64,000 nt of DNA from JBFMFH01 sp040752275 (GCA_040752275.1 JBFMFH010000101.1:1-64000); one strand, 5' to 3'; positions 48,570-57,992 are shown, counted from the first letter of the stretch. A program made the numbers and translations. The notes: generated by a model from the letters alone, not told the origin.

Positions 48570-49037
48570 ATGCTGGACATCAAGACCGTCCTCGTGCCCA
48601 CGGACTTCAGCGAGGCATCGGAGGCCGCACTCAAGTACGGGATGGGCCTCGCTGAGGTGTTCGGTGCCTCGCTTCACGTCGTCCACGTTGTCGAAGACCT
48701 GCTCGCGCATGCGTGGGCGGCAGAGAACTACGTGGCATCCGTTCCCGGCCTGCGCGAGGAGATCGAGCACGAGTCGGCCCAGCGCCTCTCCGGGATCCTC
48801 ACCGACGAAGAGCGGCGCCGGTACCGCGCCGTCGTCTCGCTGCTCAAGGGTAATCCATTCCTCGAGATCATCCGCTACGCGAAGGCCCAGGGCGTCAGCC
48901 TGATTGTCATGGGCACGCACGGTCGCGGGCCCATCGCGCACATGCTGCTCGGCAGCGTCGCCGAGAAGGTCGTACGGAAGTCCCCCTGCCCGGTGCTGAC
49001 GGTGCGGGAGACGCAGCACGAGTTCGTGATGCCGTAG
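48570..49037 (+). CDS. Universal stress protein, UspA family
   Basis: 155 residues, one Usp domain. N-terminal VLVPTDFSEASEAAL; C-terminal ATP-binding pattern GTHGRGPIAHMLLGSVAEKVVRKSPCPVLTV (split: G-2x-G-9x-G-S), so nucleotide binding is likely. Cytoplasmic stress-related protein. GAGGAG eight bases before the ATG. Followed after 11 bp by a 46-codon ORF and a symporter. Confidence 0.92.
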   Translation: MLDIKTVLVPTDFSEASEAALKYGMGLAEVFGASLHVVHVVEDLLAHAWAAENYVASVPGLREEIEHESAQRLSGILTDEERRRYRAVVSLLKGNPFLEIIRYAKAQGVSLIVMGTHGRGPIAHMLLGSVAEKVVRKSPCPVLTVRETQHEFVMP

Positions 49038-49048
49038 CTGCAGGCCCT

Positions 49049-49189
49049 ATGAACGATACGCATCCGCCATCTGGCGTGCTCGACGACGAATCACGGCGTT
49101 TCCTCCGCCGCACGGGTGTCGCCGTGATTCTGATCGAGATCATCGTGCTCGCCGGCGCCTTGTGGTTCCAGCTGCACTTCGGGAGGTAG
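49049..49189 (+). CDS. 46-residue single-helix membrane protein
   Basis: MNDTHPPSGVLDDESRRFLR then one hydrophobic helix (about residues 23-41, VAVILIEIIVLAGALWF) and a short basic end. The TAG stop lies four bases before the symporter start and in the same frame. The symporter's ribosome site (GGGAGG) is inside this ORF's last codons. It may be a small accessory protein of the symporter. The codon pattern is protein-like, but the ribosome site is weak. Confidence 0.55.
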   Translation: MNDTHPPSGVLDDESRRFLRRTGVAVILIEIIVLAGALWFQLHFGR

Positions 49190-49192
49190 GAG

Positions 49193-50932
49193 CTGCACCT
49201 CATCGACTGGGCAGTCGTCGTCGCCTATCTCGTCTGGATCGTCTGGGACGGCATCCGGCGATCGAAGGCCACGCACGAGGTCGAAGGGTACTTCCTGGCG
49301 AACCGCACGCTCCCGTGGTGGGCGGTCGGGCTGTCAGTGATGGCGACGCAACTGTCGGCCATCACGCTCGTGGGCACCACCGGCCGCGGGTATGCGGAAG
49401 GCATGAGCGTGCTGCAGTTGTACCTGGGCCTTCCCCTGGCGATGGTCATCCTCTCGGTGACCGTCGTGCCCTTCTTCTACAGGGCGAAGGTGTTCACGGC
49501 CTACGAGTACCTCGAGCGGCGCTTTGACGCGCGGACGCGGGCGCTCGCCAGCTTCCTGTTCCTGCTCTCCCGCAGCCTCTCGTCCGGCGTGATCATCGCG
49601 GCGCCGGCCGTGATCCTGTCGATCGTGCTCGACTGGAACCTGACGCTGACGATTCTCGGCATCGGCGTGCCGACCGTGCTCTACACGATGGTCGGGGGCG
49701 TCCAGGCCGTGACGTGGACCGACGTCAAGCAGATGGCGGTCATCGTCCTCGGCGTCGGCGCGGCCGTGGCCATCCTGCTCTTCCAACTGCCCGATCATGT
49801 TTCTCTGGGTGATGCCCTTCACGTTGCCGGCACGACCGGCCGGTTGCAGGCCCTCGACTTCGAATGGAATCCGAGCAAGACCTACACGTTCTGGTCGGGC
49901 CTCATCGGCGGCCTCTTCCTGATGCTGTCGTATTTCGGGACCGACCAGAGCCAGGTGCAGCGGTACCTGACCGCGAAGTCCGTATCCGAGGGCCGGACCT
50001 CGCTTTTGATGAGCGCGTACTGGAAGATCCCACTGCAGTTCCTCATTCCGCTCATCGGCGTGCTGATCTTCGTCTTCTACCTGTTTCATCAGCCGCCGAT
50101 GCTCTTCAACCGGCAGTACGACGAGCGCGTGCGCGCGAGCTCGCGAGGAGCGGAGTACGTCGACCTGGAGCGGCAATTCCAGACGGCGTTCGAAGACCGC
50201 AAAGCCGCGGCCGAGGACCTGGCCGCGATCCGTCAAGGAGGAGCCGCAGGAGAGATCGATACCGCAGCGGCGACGTTCCGCGAGCGGGAGGCGGTGGTCG
50301 AGGCCATTCGAGGGCGGGCGGCAGACGTGGTCAGAGAGGTAACGGGTGACAGACAGTACGGGGATGTGAACTACGTCTTCCCGACCTTCGTCACCACCCA
50401 CATACCTGTCGGCCTCGTCGGCCTGATCATCGCCGCCATCTTCGCCGCGGCCATGTCGAGCATTGCTGCGGAGCTGAACTCGCTGTCGACCGCGACCATC
50501 ATCGACTTCTACCGGCGGCACCTGAAGACGGCGGCGTCCGATGCGCACTACCTGAAGGTGTCGAAGCTGGCCACCGGCTTCTGGGGGCTCGTCGCGTGCG
50601 TCGTGGCCATGTACGCCACATCGCTGGGGCCCCTCATCGACGTCGTCAACCAGTTCGGCTCGTTCTTCTACGGATCATTGCTCGGCGTGTTCATCCTTGC
50701 CATCGGCACGAAGCGGGCTACGGCGCGCGGGGCCTTCTGGGGCCTGCTCGCCGGGATGGTCGCCGTGGCGCTCGTCGCGTTCTCCACGTCGATCGCATTC
50801 CTCTGGCACAACGTCATCGGTGCCTGCGTGGTTGTGGCCGTGGGGATGGCCGTCAGCCTCGCGGACAGGCGACAGGTGACGGGCGATGGGCGACGGGGGA
50901 AGGGATCAGGCGTTCTGACTCCTGACCCCTGA
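49193..50932 (+). CDS. Sodium/solute symporter family (SSS) permease
   Basis: 579 residues, about 13 helices. Typical SSS blocks: LIDWAVVVAYLVWIVWDG, EGYFLANRTLPWWAVGLSVMATQLSAIT (split), YEYLERRFDAR, YTMVGGVQAVTWTDVKQM and FGTDQSQVQRYLTAKS. A charged coiled-coil insert (~residues 305-385) separates later helices. No ATG/GTG/TTG exists before the conserved start; CTG at 49193 with GGGAGG six bases upstream fits the family N-terminus. The last ~20 residues (ADRRQVTGDGRRGKG...) derive from a heptad array. Substrate probably a sugar or organic solute. Confidence 0.88.
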   Translation: MHLIDWAVVVAYLVWIVWDGIRRSKATHEVEGYFLANRTLPWWAVGLSVMATQLSAITLVGTTGRGYAEGMSVLQLYLGLPLAMVILSVTVVPFFYRAKVFTAYEYLERRFDARTRALASFLFLLSRSLSSGVIIAAPAVILSIVLDWNLTLTILGIGVPTVLYTMVGGVQAVTWTDVKQMAVIVLGVGAAVAILLFQLPDHVSLGDALHVAGTTGRLQALDFEWNPSKTYTFWSGLIGGLFLMLSYFGTDQSQVQRYLTAKSVSEGRTSLLMSAYWKIPLQFLIPLIGVLIFVFYLFHQPPMLFNRQYDERVRASSRGAEYVDLERQFQTAFEDRKAAAEDLAAIRQGGAAGEIDTAAATFREREAVVEAIRGRAADVVREVTGDRQYGDVNYVFPTFVTTHIPVGLVGLIIAAIFAAAMSSIAAELNSLSTATIIDFYRRHLKTAASDAHYLKVSKLATGFWGLVACVVAMYATSLGPLIDVVNQFGSFFYGSLLGVFILAIGTKRATARGAFWGLLAGMVAVALVAFSTSIAFLWHNVIGACVVVAVGMAVSLADRRQVTGDGRRGKGSGVLTPDP

Positions 50933-50970
50933 CCCCTCCCCGTCGCCCGTCGCCTATCGCCTGCCGCCTG
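50866..50970. repeat. Facing heptad arrays, CAGGCGA/CAGGGGT type
   Basis: Left arm: CAGGCGA, CAGGTGA, CGGGCGA, TGGGCGA. Right arm (read on the minus strand): CAGGCGG, CAGGCGA, TAGGCGA, CGGGCGA, then CAGGGGT and CAGGAGT. The left arm encodes the symporter's tail. The TAG in the right arm is the stop codon of the S9 peptidase at 50954. Confidence 0.88.
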
Positions 50971-53368
50971 CATTCTTCACGTGCTTGTCGAACCAGCTCA
51001 CCATCTCGTAGAGCGTGTGCAGGATCGACTCGCGCGCCGCGTAGCCGTGCGATTCGAGCGGCAGGGTCACATAGCGCACGGTCGCCCCGTGCCCCTTGAG
51101 CGCCATGTAGAGACGTTCCGACTGGATCGGGAATGTCCCGGAGTTGTTGTCGGCCTCACCGTGAATCAGCAGGATCGGCTCATTGATCTTGTTCGCGTAC
51201 CAGAACGGCGACATCTTCGCGTAGACCTCCGGCACCTCCCAGAACGTCCGCCGCTCCGATTGGAAGCCGAAGGGCGTCAGCGAGCGGTTGTACGCACCGC
51301 TGCGCGCCACGCCGGTCCGGAACAGATCGCTGTGGGCCAGCAGGTTCGCCGTCATGAATGCACCGTAGCTGTGGCCGCCCACGCCGATGCGATCGCGGTC
51401 CGCCACGCCCAGCTCGACGACCGCGTCGATGGCGGCCTCAGCACTGGCCACCAGTTGCTCGACGTAGGTGTCATTGGCCGTCTCGCCAGGGCCGATAATC
51501 GGCATGGTCGGGTCGTCGAACACGCCGTAGCCCTGGGTCAAGAAGAACAGGTGCGAAGCCCCGCCGATCGCCGTGAACCGGTGCGGTGAACCGGAAACCT
51601 GGCTGGCCAATGCCGGATCCGTGAATTCGCGCGGGTACGCCCAGAAGACGAAGGGCAAGCGCGTTCCGGGCTTGTAGTCAGGCGGCAGGTAGAGGGTGCC
51701 CGAGAGCGCGACGCCGTCTTTTCGGTGATAGGTGACGAGTCGCTTCTGGATGCCCGACAGTTGAGGGGCCGGGTCCTTGAAGTCGGTGACGGCCACCTTC
51801 GTGCTTCTGGTGAGGTTGCGCACGAAGTAGTTCGGGAAATCCGTCCGGGTCTCCCACTGCGTGAGCAGCACCGTCCCATCGTCCGACAGCACGTCCACGA
51901 CCGTTTCGTAGCTCTTGTCGTCGCACTGGAATACCCGTTCCGTCGCGAGTGTTGTCACGTTCATGCGGTCGACAAACGGCCGAGCGCCCTGCGGCGTCGC
52001 CCCCGTGCCGCGAAGGAAGATGGTGTCTCCGACCTGTCGGATGGCGGAGGTGCCGGCACGCGTCATCGGGGTCCCCGGATCGTTGTAACGATCCTGCGGG
52101 TTGCGCTCCCAGATCTTGCGCGGTGTGGCGCCTGGGCTCTCGATCATCCAGGTCCGATTGAGCCGCGTCGCCCGGTCGGATTCCGAGAGCATGGCGACGC
52201 CCTTTTCCGTAAAGGAGAGACCTCCAAAACGCCACTCGGTCCTGATGAACTCCGTGGGTGCGGCCTCGAACGGCGCCTTCAGCGTCAGCACGCGATCGCG
52301 GTGCGGCACCGTGTTCCTCAGATCGCCGCCGTCGAGAGCCTCGGCCCAGACGAGCGTGGCGGGTTCGACCGGGTTCCAGCGATACGACCGCGGACCGGTG
52401 ATGACCCCGTTGATCGGGACCAGTTCACCCAGCGGCTGCTCGCCGATCTTGCGGACCACCTCACCTTTGCGATTCCACACCTCGATGTCCTTCGGGAACC
52501 CCCCGGCGGTGATCAGGCGCGAGAACGGCCGCTTGGTCCTGGCAACGAGAATGAACTGCCCGTTCGGCGACATCGAGGCGGACGCGAAGATCGCCGGGCG
52601 CCCGACGGGCGTGCGCGCGCCGTCAGGCGCGACGATCGCGATCTGGGACGTGAAGAAGTGCTCGAAGAGCGTCTCGTCGTACGGACTTGCCAGCAGGTCC
52701 TGGTAGGTCGCTACGGGAGCCGGCTTGCCCAGGTTCTCCTGGACACGCGGACCCGGGGGGACCCTGGGCGGCTCGGGCATGGGCCCTCGCGCGGCATCGA
52801 TGAAGTGGCAGAGCATGGCCGAACTGTCGTCGAGCCAATCGCAGCCGCCGAGGCCGTTGATCGTGGCGCTGGTCACAGCCTTGGCCAGGCCGGTGGAGGG
52901 ATCCGCCATCCAGAGTTCGACGCCGTTCGCGCGGTGGACCATGAACGCCATCCACTTGCCGTTCGGCGAAAACGACAAGAGGCCGATCCGCGCGTTCGGC
53001 GGCGTGACCACCCTGACCTCCGAACCGTCCGCGATCCCCTTCACCGTGATGCCGGTGTAACGGGGCAGGGAGTGCGAGGCGTTGGTCCTGGGATTGACGC
53101 GCGCGCCCGCCAGTCGAAGCATAGGCTCGGCCAGTTCGGAGATGGAAGGCATCGAGATGCGCGAGACGAGAGCGACCACCTGCCGGTTCGGGCTCACCAC
53201 GACGGACGGCGGCGGAGGGGCATCGAGGATGTCGATGATGGCCTGCGGCGGCAGTTGATAGCTGACGGCCGACGAGCCGGGTTCCTGTGCCTGGCCTGGG
53301 ATGCCGAGCGCCAGGGCGGCGAGAACAAGTGCGACCCACCAGACTCCCGTGCGAAGTGAACGTGTCAT
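50954..53368 (-). CDS. Exported S9 family prolyl-oligopeptidase-like peptidase
   Basis: 804 residues. Signal peptide (MTRSLRTGVWWVALVLAALALG). Beta-propeller N-domain to ~500, then an alpha/beta-hydrolase with catalytic Ser in GVGGHSYGAFM (near 645), Asp in LIHGEADNNSG (near 735) and His in LPLESHGYAARES (near 775). Cleaves short peptides in the periplasm. GGGAGG six bases before the ATG at 53368. The C-terminus (NAGGRR) runs into the heptad array, which also provides the TAG stop. Confidence 0.93.
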   Translation of the reverse strand: MTRSLRTGVWWVALVLAALALGIPGQAQEPGSSAVSYQLPPQAIIDILDAPPPPSVVVSPNRQVVALVSRISMPSISELAEPMLRLAGARVNPRTNASHSLPRYTGITVKGIADGSEVRVVTPPNARIGLLSFSPNGKWMAFMVHRANGVELWMADPSTGLAKAVTSATINGLGGCDWLDDSSAMLCHFIDAARGPMPEPPRVPPGPRVQENLGKPAPVATYQDLLASPYDETLFEHFFTSQIAIVAPDGARTPVGRPAIFASASMSPNGQFILVARTKRPFSRLITAGGFPKDIEVWNRKGEVVRKIGEQPLGELVPINGVITGPRSYRWNPVEPATLVWAEALDGGDLRNTVPHRDRVLTLKAPFEAAPTEFIRTEWRFGGLSFTEKGVAMLSESDRATRLNRTWMIESPGATPRKIWERNPQDRYNDPGTPMTRAGTSAIRQVGDTIFLRGTGATPQGARPFVDRMNVTTLATERVFQCDDKSYETVVDVLSDDGTVLLTQWETRTDFPNYFVRNLTRSTKVAVTDFKDPAPQLSGIQKRLVTYHRKDGVALSGTLYLPPDYKPGTRLPFVFWAYPREFTDPALASQVSGSPHRFTAIGGASHLFFLTQGYGVFDDPTMPIIGPGETANDTYVEQLVASAEAAIDAVVELGVADRDRIGVGGHSYGAFMTANLLAHSDLFRTGVARSGAYNRSLTPFGFQSERRTFWEVPEVYAKMSPFWYANKINEPILLIHGEADNNSGTFPIQSERLYMALKGHGATVRYVTLPLESHGYAARESILHTLYEMVSWFDKHVKNAGGRR

Positions 53369-53412
53369 GTGAAACCTCCCGAATCGTCCGGAGGTCGGCA
53401 TTGTAACGCCCG

Positions 53413-53461
53413 AATCCCGAATCCCGAATCCCGAATCCCGAATCCCGGATCCTGTATTCTG
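53413..53461. repeat. Heptad array, CGGGATT type
   Basis: Five perfect AATCCCG units (53413-53447), then GATCCTG and TATTCTG. On the minus strand this is CGGGATT times five, CAGGATC, CAGAATA. It fills the gap between the divergent S9 peptidase and aminotransferase genes. Confidence 0.92.
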
Positions 53462-53470
53462 TTCCCGACC

Positions 53471-54673
53471 GTGTTGTCCTCCCGCCTCTCCTTCGATCTC
53501 GCACCCAACCGGATTGCGGCCATGCGAGCGCGCCTCGCGGCCGACGGTCTGCCAGTGGACGATCTGACCGAATCGAACCCCACGAGAGTCGGCTTGCGGT
53601 ACCCGGCTCGTGTGCTCGATTCCCTGGCCTCGTCGGCGGGCCTGTCGTACCAACCCGAGCCGCTCGGTCTGCCGTCGGCCCGGGAGGCCGTTGCCCGCGA
53701 CTTCGTGCGCCGCGGCCTTGCGGTGCCGGCAAGCCGGATCGTCCTCACGGCGAGCACGAGCGATGCGTACTCCGTGCTCTTCAAGCTGCTGTGCAGTCCT
53801 GGCGACGAGGTCCTGGTACCCGCCCCGAGCTATCCCCTCTTCGAGTTCCTCGCGAAGCTCGATGCCGTCAACGTCCGCCCGTACCGCCTCGACTACCAAG
53901 GAGAGTGGGTCATCGACGCGAGCAGCCTGGCCGAGGCCACCAGCGCCCGCACCCGGGCCGTGATCGTGGTGAGCCCAAACAACCCGACCGGCTCGTTCGT
54001 CAAGCGCCACGAGCTCGACGTGCTGACCCAGCACTGCCGGGTGCACGAACTGGCCCTCATCGGGGACGAGGTGTTCGGCGACTACGCCCTCGACGTGGAT
54101 CTGCGGCGGACGTGCTCGGTCCTTGCCCAGTGCGACGTGCTCACCTTCTCGCTAGGCGGCCTCTCCAAGTCCGTGGGCCTTCCGCAGCTCAAGTTGAGCT
54201 GGATGACCGTGTCGGGACCGGAGGAGTCTGTCGAATCGGCGCTCGGCCACCTCGAACTGGTGTGCGATACGTACCTGTCGGTCGGGACGCCGGTGCAGGA
54301 GGCACTCGCCGACCTGCTGGAACGGGGCGAGGTCGTGCGCACGCAGATCAGAGAACGCCTGGCGCAGAACCTGCGAACGTTGCGCGAGTCGGTTGCCGCT
54401 CACCCATCGGTGACCCTGCTGCCGGTCGAAGGGGGTTGGTCGGCCGTTCTGCAGGTGCCGGCGACGCGCTCCGAAGAGGCGCTGGTACTCGACCTGCTCG
54501 AGCGGGACCACGTATTGATCCACCCCGGCTACTTCTTCGACTTTCCCCGCGAGGCCTTTCTGGTGACGAGCCTGCTGCCGGAGCCCGCCGTCTTTTGCCG
54601 GGCGGTGGAGCGGGTCCTCGCCCGTTGTACCTGCCAGCAGCGAAGCTCCGCCGTGCGGTCGTCCCTCCCATGA
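53471..54673 (+). CDS. PLP-dependent aminotransferase, class I/II
   Basis: 400 residues. Cofactor motifs: SNPTRVGL, SSDAYS-like TASTSDAYSVLF, the conserved VVSPNNPTGSF, DEVFGDYA, and the Schiff-base Lys in SLGGLSKSVGLPQLKLSW (near 238). C-terminal HPGYFFDFPREAFLV. Substrate amino acid unknown. GTG at 53471 is chosen because the reading upstream is heptad repeat; TTG at 53474 is possible. The stop overlaps the malQ start (ATGA). Confidence 0.88.
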   Translation: MLSSRLSFDLAPNRIAAMRARLAADGLPVDDLTESNPTRVGLRYPARVLDSLASSAGLSYQPEPLGLPSAREAVARDFVRRGLAVPASRIVLTASTSDAYSVLFKLLCSPGDEVLVPAPSYPLFEFLAKLDAVNVRPYRLDYQGEWVIDASSLAEATSARTRAVIVVSPNNPTGSFVKRHELDVLTQHCRVHELALIGDEVFGDYALDVDLRRTCSVLAQCDVLTFSLGGLSKSVGLPQLKLSWMTVSGPEESVESALGHLELVCDTYLSVGTPVQEALADLLERGEVVRTQIRERLAQNLRTLRESVAAHPSVTLLPVEGGWSAVLQVPATRSEEALVLDLLERDHVLIHPGYFFDFPREAFLVTSLLPEPAVFCRAVERVLARCTCQQRSSAVRSSLP

Positions 54674-56259
54674 CTGCCGCATTGGGCGCGGGGCAGCGGC
54701 GGGCCGGCCTCCTCATCCCGTTGTCTTCGTGCTGGTCTCGATCCAGTTGGGGGATCGGGGACTTGTGCGACGTGCCCGCACTGGCCCGCTGGATGTCCGG
54801 CGCGGGGCTGTCCCTCCTGCAGTGGCTGCCCGTCAACGAGATGGCGCCGGGACAACGCTCGCCGTATTCGGCCCTCAGCGCCATGGCGATCGACCCGATC
54901 TTCGTGTGCGTCCCGCGCGTACCCGACTTCGCGGCGTTGGGAGGTGATGCGGCGCTGAACACCGCGCTGCAGGGCACGCTCGCGCACGTGCGTTCGACCG
55001 CTGGCGTCGATTACCTTGCAATCCGCCTGCTGAAGGACCGCGCGCTGCGCTCTGCGTTCACGCGGTTCATGGGCGACGAGTGGGCTCGGGGCACCAGCCG
55101 GGCAGACGCCCTGAAGGCCTTCATCGCCACCGAAGGCTGGTGGCTCGAGGACTACGCCCTCTTCCGGGCTCTCTACCACGTCTCCGATCGAAAGGACTGG
55201 CGGGAGTGGCCGGCCGGCCTCCGGGAGCGCCATCCAAGGGCGCTGCTCGACGCCAGGCGCGAGCACGAGCGGGAAGTGCTCTACCGGCAGTACCTCCAGT
55301 GGGTGGCCCACGAGCAGTGGCGAGAGGCGCGCCACGCGGCGGGAGACGTACGCATCATCGGTGATTTTCCGTTCATGGTGGCGGGCGAGAGTGCCGATGC
55401 TTGGGCGCACCAGCGCCTGTTCTCGTTCGAAGGCACGGTTGGTGCGCCACCCGACGCCTTCAGCGCCGAGGGACAGGACTGGAAGCTGCCGGTCTACCGG
55501 TGGGACGTACTGCACACCGAGGCCTACAGTTGGTTCCGCGAGCGCGGCCGGCGGATGGCCGGCCTCTTCGACGGCTACCGCGTCGACCACGTCGTCGGCC
55601 TGTTCCGGACCTGGGTCTTCCCGGCCGACGCGAGCCCGCCGCGGTTCGTTCCGAGTGATGAGGCCGCGCAGCGGATGCAGGGCGAGGCGGTCCTGCGGGT
55701 GCTGCAGCAGTCAGGGGCCAATGTGCTGGCCGAGGACCTGGGCACGGTTCCAGGCTTCGTGCGCGCGATCCTTACCGGCCTTGGCATCCCCGGGTTTCGC
55801 ATCCAGCGCTGGGAACGCCGGTGGCAGGAACCGGGCCGGCCGTTCATCGACCCGGTGGACTATCCGGCGCTGTCGCTTGCGGCGACCGGAACCCACGACA
55901 CCGAGACCCTGGCGCAGTGGTGGGAGGCGCTCGACGCTGATGAGCGTCGTCGTGTCCTCGCCATCCCCTCGCTGGAGAGGGCGGGCTCGGGTCAGCCGCT
56001 CTCTCCGGAAGAGGCGTTCAGCCCCCGCGTCAGAGACGCACTCGTCGAGTCCCTGTTCGCGTCCGGCTCCGACTTGGTCGTCGTGCCGATCCAGGACGTA
56101 TTCGGCTGGACGGATCGGATCAACGTGCCGGCCGTCGTCGATGACGTGAACTGGACGTGGAAGCTGCGCTGGCCGGTCGACGACCTCGATTCGGAGCCCG
56201 AGGCGCGTGAACGCCAAACCACCCTGCGGCAGTGGACAGAGAGGCACAGACGCGGCTAG
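54670..56259 (+). CDS. malQ: 4-alpha-glucanotransferase (GH77, amylomaltase)
   Basis: 529 residues, usual GH77 length. Motifs: GLLIPLSSCWSRSSWGIGD, WLPVNEMAPGQRSPYSALSAMAIDP (split), nucleophile Asp in FDGYRVDHVVGLFR, acid/base Glu in VLAEDLGTVP and TGTHDTETLAQWW. Transfers maltodextrin segments in the cytoplasm. Translationally coupled to the aminotransferase by ATGA. No other glycogen genes in the window. Confidence 0.95.
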   Translation: MTAALGAGQRRAGLLIPLSSCWSRSSWGIGDLCDVPALARWMSGAGLSLLQWLPVNEMAPGQRSPYSALSAMAIDPIFVCVPRVPDFAALGGDAALNTALQGTLAHVRSTAGVDYLAIRLLKDRALRSAFTRFMGDEWARGTSRADALKAFIATEGWWLEDYALFRALYHVSDRKDWREWPAGLRERHPRALLDARREHEREVLYRQYLQWVAHEQWREARHAAGDVRIIGDFPFMVAGESADAWAHQRLFSFEGTVGAPPDAFSAEGQDWKLPVYRWDVLHTEAYSWFRERGRRMAGLFDGYRVDHVVGLFRTWVFPADASPPRFVPSDEAAQRMQGEAVLRVLQQSGANVLAEDLGTVPGFVRAILTGLGIPGFRIQRWERRWQEPGRPFIDPVDYPALSLAATGTHDTETLAQWWEALDADERRRVLAIPSLERAGSGQPLSPEEAFSPRVRDALVESLFASGSDLVVVPIQDVFGWTDRINVPAVVDDVNWTWKLRWPVDDLDSEPEARERQTTLRQWTERHRRG

Positions 56260-56283
56260 TGCCCTGTGTGCTCGCGCGCGAGA

Positions 56284-56401
56284 CAGGAGTCAGGATTCGG
56301 GTGCCAAGAGCACCCAGGCAGCCGGACGGTAGGGCGCGTTCGCCGAGCACGCCAGAGTACAGAAAGCAGAAGACAGAACGAATCCCGAATCCCGACTCCC
56401 G
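56284..56401. repeat. Facing heptad arrays, mixed CAGGAGT/CGGGATT type
   Basis: Left: CAGGAGT, CAGGATT, CGGGTGC (56284-56304). Right: CAGAAAG, CAGAAGA, CAGAACG (56360-56380), then AATCCCG, AATCCCG, ACTCCCG (56381-56401) in the opposite orientation. It occupies the gap between the converging malQ and M28 peptidase genes. Confidence 0.85.
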
Positions 56402-56414
56402 ACTGAGATCTCCC

Positions 56415-57992
56415 CTAGAACCCCCGGCCCCGCCCCCCCGCCGGCTGCGGCGCGGGAAGCGGCTTGCGCGGGAGCTTCTCGTCGCGGTTGGCCGCGTGGT
56501 AGACGAAGGACGCGACGATGACCGCGTTCTTCATGAGGTCGGGCGCCTGGAGCCGGTCGTAGACGTCCATGTTGGAGTGGTGCGTGCGCGTGCTGTACTC
56601 CACCGGATCCTGGATGAACTGGAACCCGGGGAGCCCGACGGCGTCGAACGACAGGTGATCCGTCCCGCCCGTGTTCCTCAGCGTCAGCGTCGTCATGCCG
56701 AGGCTGCGAAACGGCTCCATCCAGGCGGCAAAGATGGGTGCGGCCGCGTCGTTCCCCTGCAGGTACACCCCGCGAATTGCGCCGGTGCCGTTGTCCACGT
56801 TGAAGTAGGCCGAGAACCTCGAGTGGTCCGGTTTGAGCTGCATGGTGGCGCGATCGGCGAAGTGCTCGGTGACGTAGGTGCGCGACCCAATCAGTCCCTG
56901 CTCTTCGGCCGACCACAACCCGATCCGGACAGTGCGGCGGGGCTTGAGGCCGGTGGCCTTCAGGATGCGCAAGGCCTCGAGCATGATCGCCGAACCGGCG
57001 GCGTTGTCGGTCGCGCCGGTCCCCGTGTGCCAGCCGTCGAAGTGCCCACCGAGCATGACCAGTTCCGACCCGACTTTCGGATCGGATCCGGGGATCTCAC
57101 CGATGATGTTGTACGCGTTCAGATCGGCTGTGTGGAAGGTGTTGTGGATCTCGAACTCGAGGCTGACGGGCACGCCCTTGCTGATGGTCCGCACAATCCG
57201 GTTGTAGTGTTCGACCGCCATCACGACCTGGGGAAGGGACATCGGCGCCTTCGGATCGCGATTCCCGCCACCGCCGACGAAGACGGTGCCGCCGTCCCCG
57301 CGTCCCGGATCGACGAGCAGGGCGACGCTCTCGCTCGCGTAGAAGGGCATGCGCTGGCGGGCAACCTCAGGGTTCAGACCGGCTGCAGCGCCGCGCCCGC
57401 GTCCTCCCCCAGGGGCCACAGGCAGCAGCGTCATCTCGGCGAGCGCCGCGTCCGAGAAACGCCTGGCCAGCGGGTCGAACAAGGCGGTAACCTCGCGGGC
57501 CGGCGCAGTGAACACGATCTTCCCTTTGAGCTTGCCCTTGTACTTCTCGAAATCCGCCATGGTTTCGATTGGGGCGACGATGGCTTCGGCGGTGAGGACG
57601 CCGTCCACGCCCGGCGTCCAGGCCTTCGGGTAGGCGAGAATCGGCCAGCGCGAGGGCGTGACGGCGTGAGCGACCATCCGCTCGTTCGACCACCCTTGAC
57701 CGAAGGGGAACCCCTCTGTGTGCACGTTGACCAGGCCCCAGTCCGTCATGGCCTTCTGAACGTAGTCCGCCGCCGCCTTGTAGCTGGGCGAATTCGTCAG
57801 GCGCGGACCGTGGATATCAGTGAGGTAGCTGGCGATCTCCATCACCTCCGATCGTTGAAGCCCTTCCCCTCTGATCTTGTAGAGGGCGTCGTAGTCGACC
57901 TTCTCGGCGGACTGCGCGAGCGGGAATGCGATGGCCACGGTTGCCACCAGCGCGACGATGGCCAGCCGGCGCACGCGGGGAGCGAGGTGCAT
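56415..57992 (-). CDS. Exported M28 family metallopeptidase (glutamate carboxypeptidase-like)
   Basis: 525 residues. Signal peptide (RLAIVALVATVAIAFPLA). A PA-like insert (about 115-250). M28 zinc ligands: LGGHFDGWHTGTGATDNAAG (split over about 330-350), SAEEQG, FNVDNGTG and THHSNMDVYD. Removes amino acids or dipeptides in the periplasm. Gly/Arg-rich loops (GGGRGRGAAAG) and the tail AGGRGRGF resemble the other exported proteins here. GGAGGA before the ATG at 57992. Confidence 0.92.
   Translation of the reverse strand: MHLAPRVRRLAIVALVATVAIAFPLAQSAEKVDYDALYKIRGEGLQRSEVMEIASYLTDIHGPRLTNSPSYKAAADYVQKAMTDWGLVNVHTEGFPFGQGWSNERMVAHAVTPSRWPILAYPKAWTPGVDGVLTAEAIVAPIETMADFEKYKGKLKGKIVFTAPAREVTALFDPLARRFSDAALAEMTLLPVAPGGGRGRGAAAGLNPEVARQRMPFYASESVALLVDPGRGDGGTVFVGGGGNRDPKAPMSLPQVVMAVEHYNRIVRTISKGVPVSLEFEIHNTFHTADLNAYNIIGEIPGSDPKVGSELVMLGGHFDGWHTGTGATDNAAGSAIMLEALRILKATGLKPRRTVRIGLWSAEEQGLIGSRTYVTEHFADRATMQLKPDHSRFSAYFNVDNGTGAIRGVYLQGNDAAAPIFAAWMEPFRSLGMTTLTLRNTGGTDHLSFDAVGLPGFQFIQDPVEYSTRTHHSNMDVYDRLQAPDLMKNAVIVASFVYHAANRDEKLPRKPLPAPQPAGGRGRGF

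Noticed and set aside
49187..49189. TAG between micro-ORF and symporter read as an amino acid (pyrrolysine or suppression)
   Set aside because: A strong ribosome site just before the symporter's own start explains the layout; a shared frame happens by chance one time in three.
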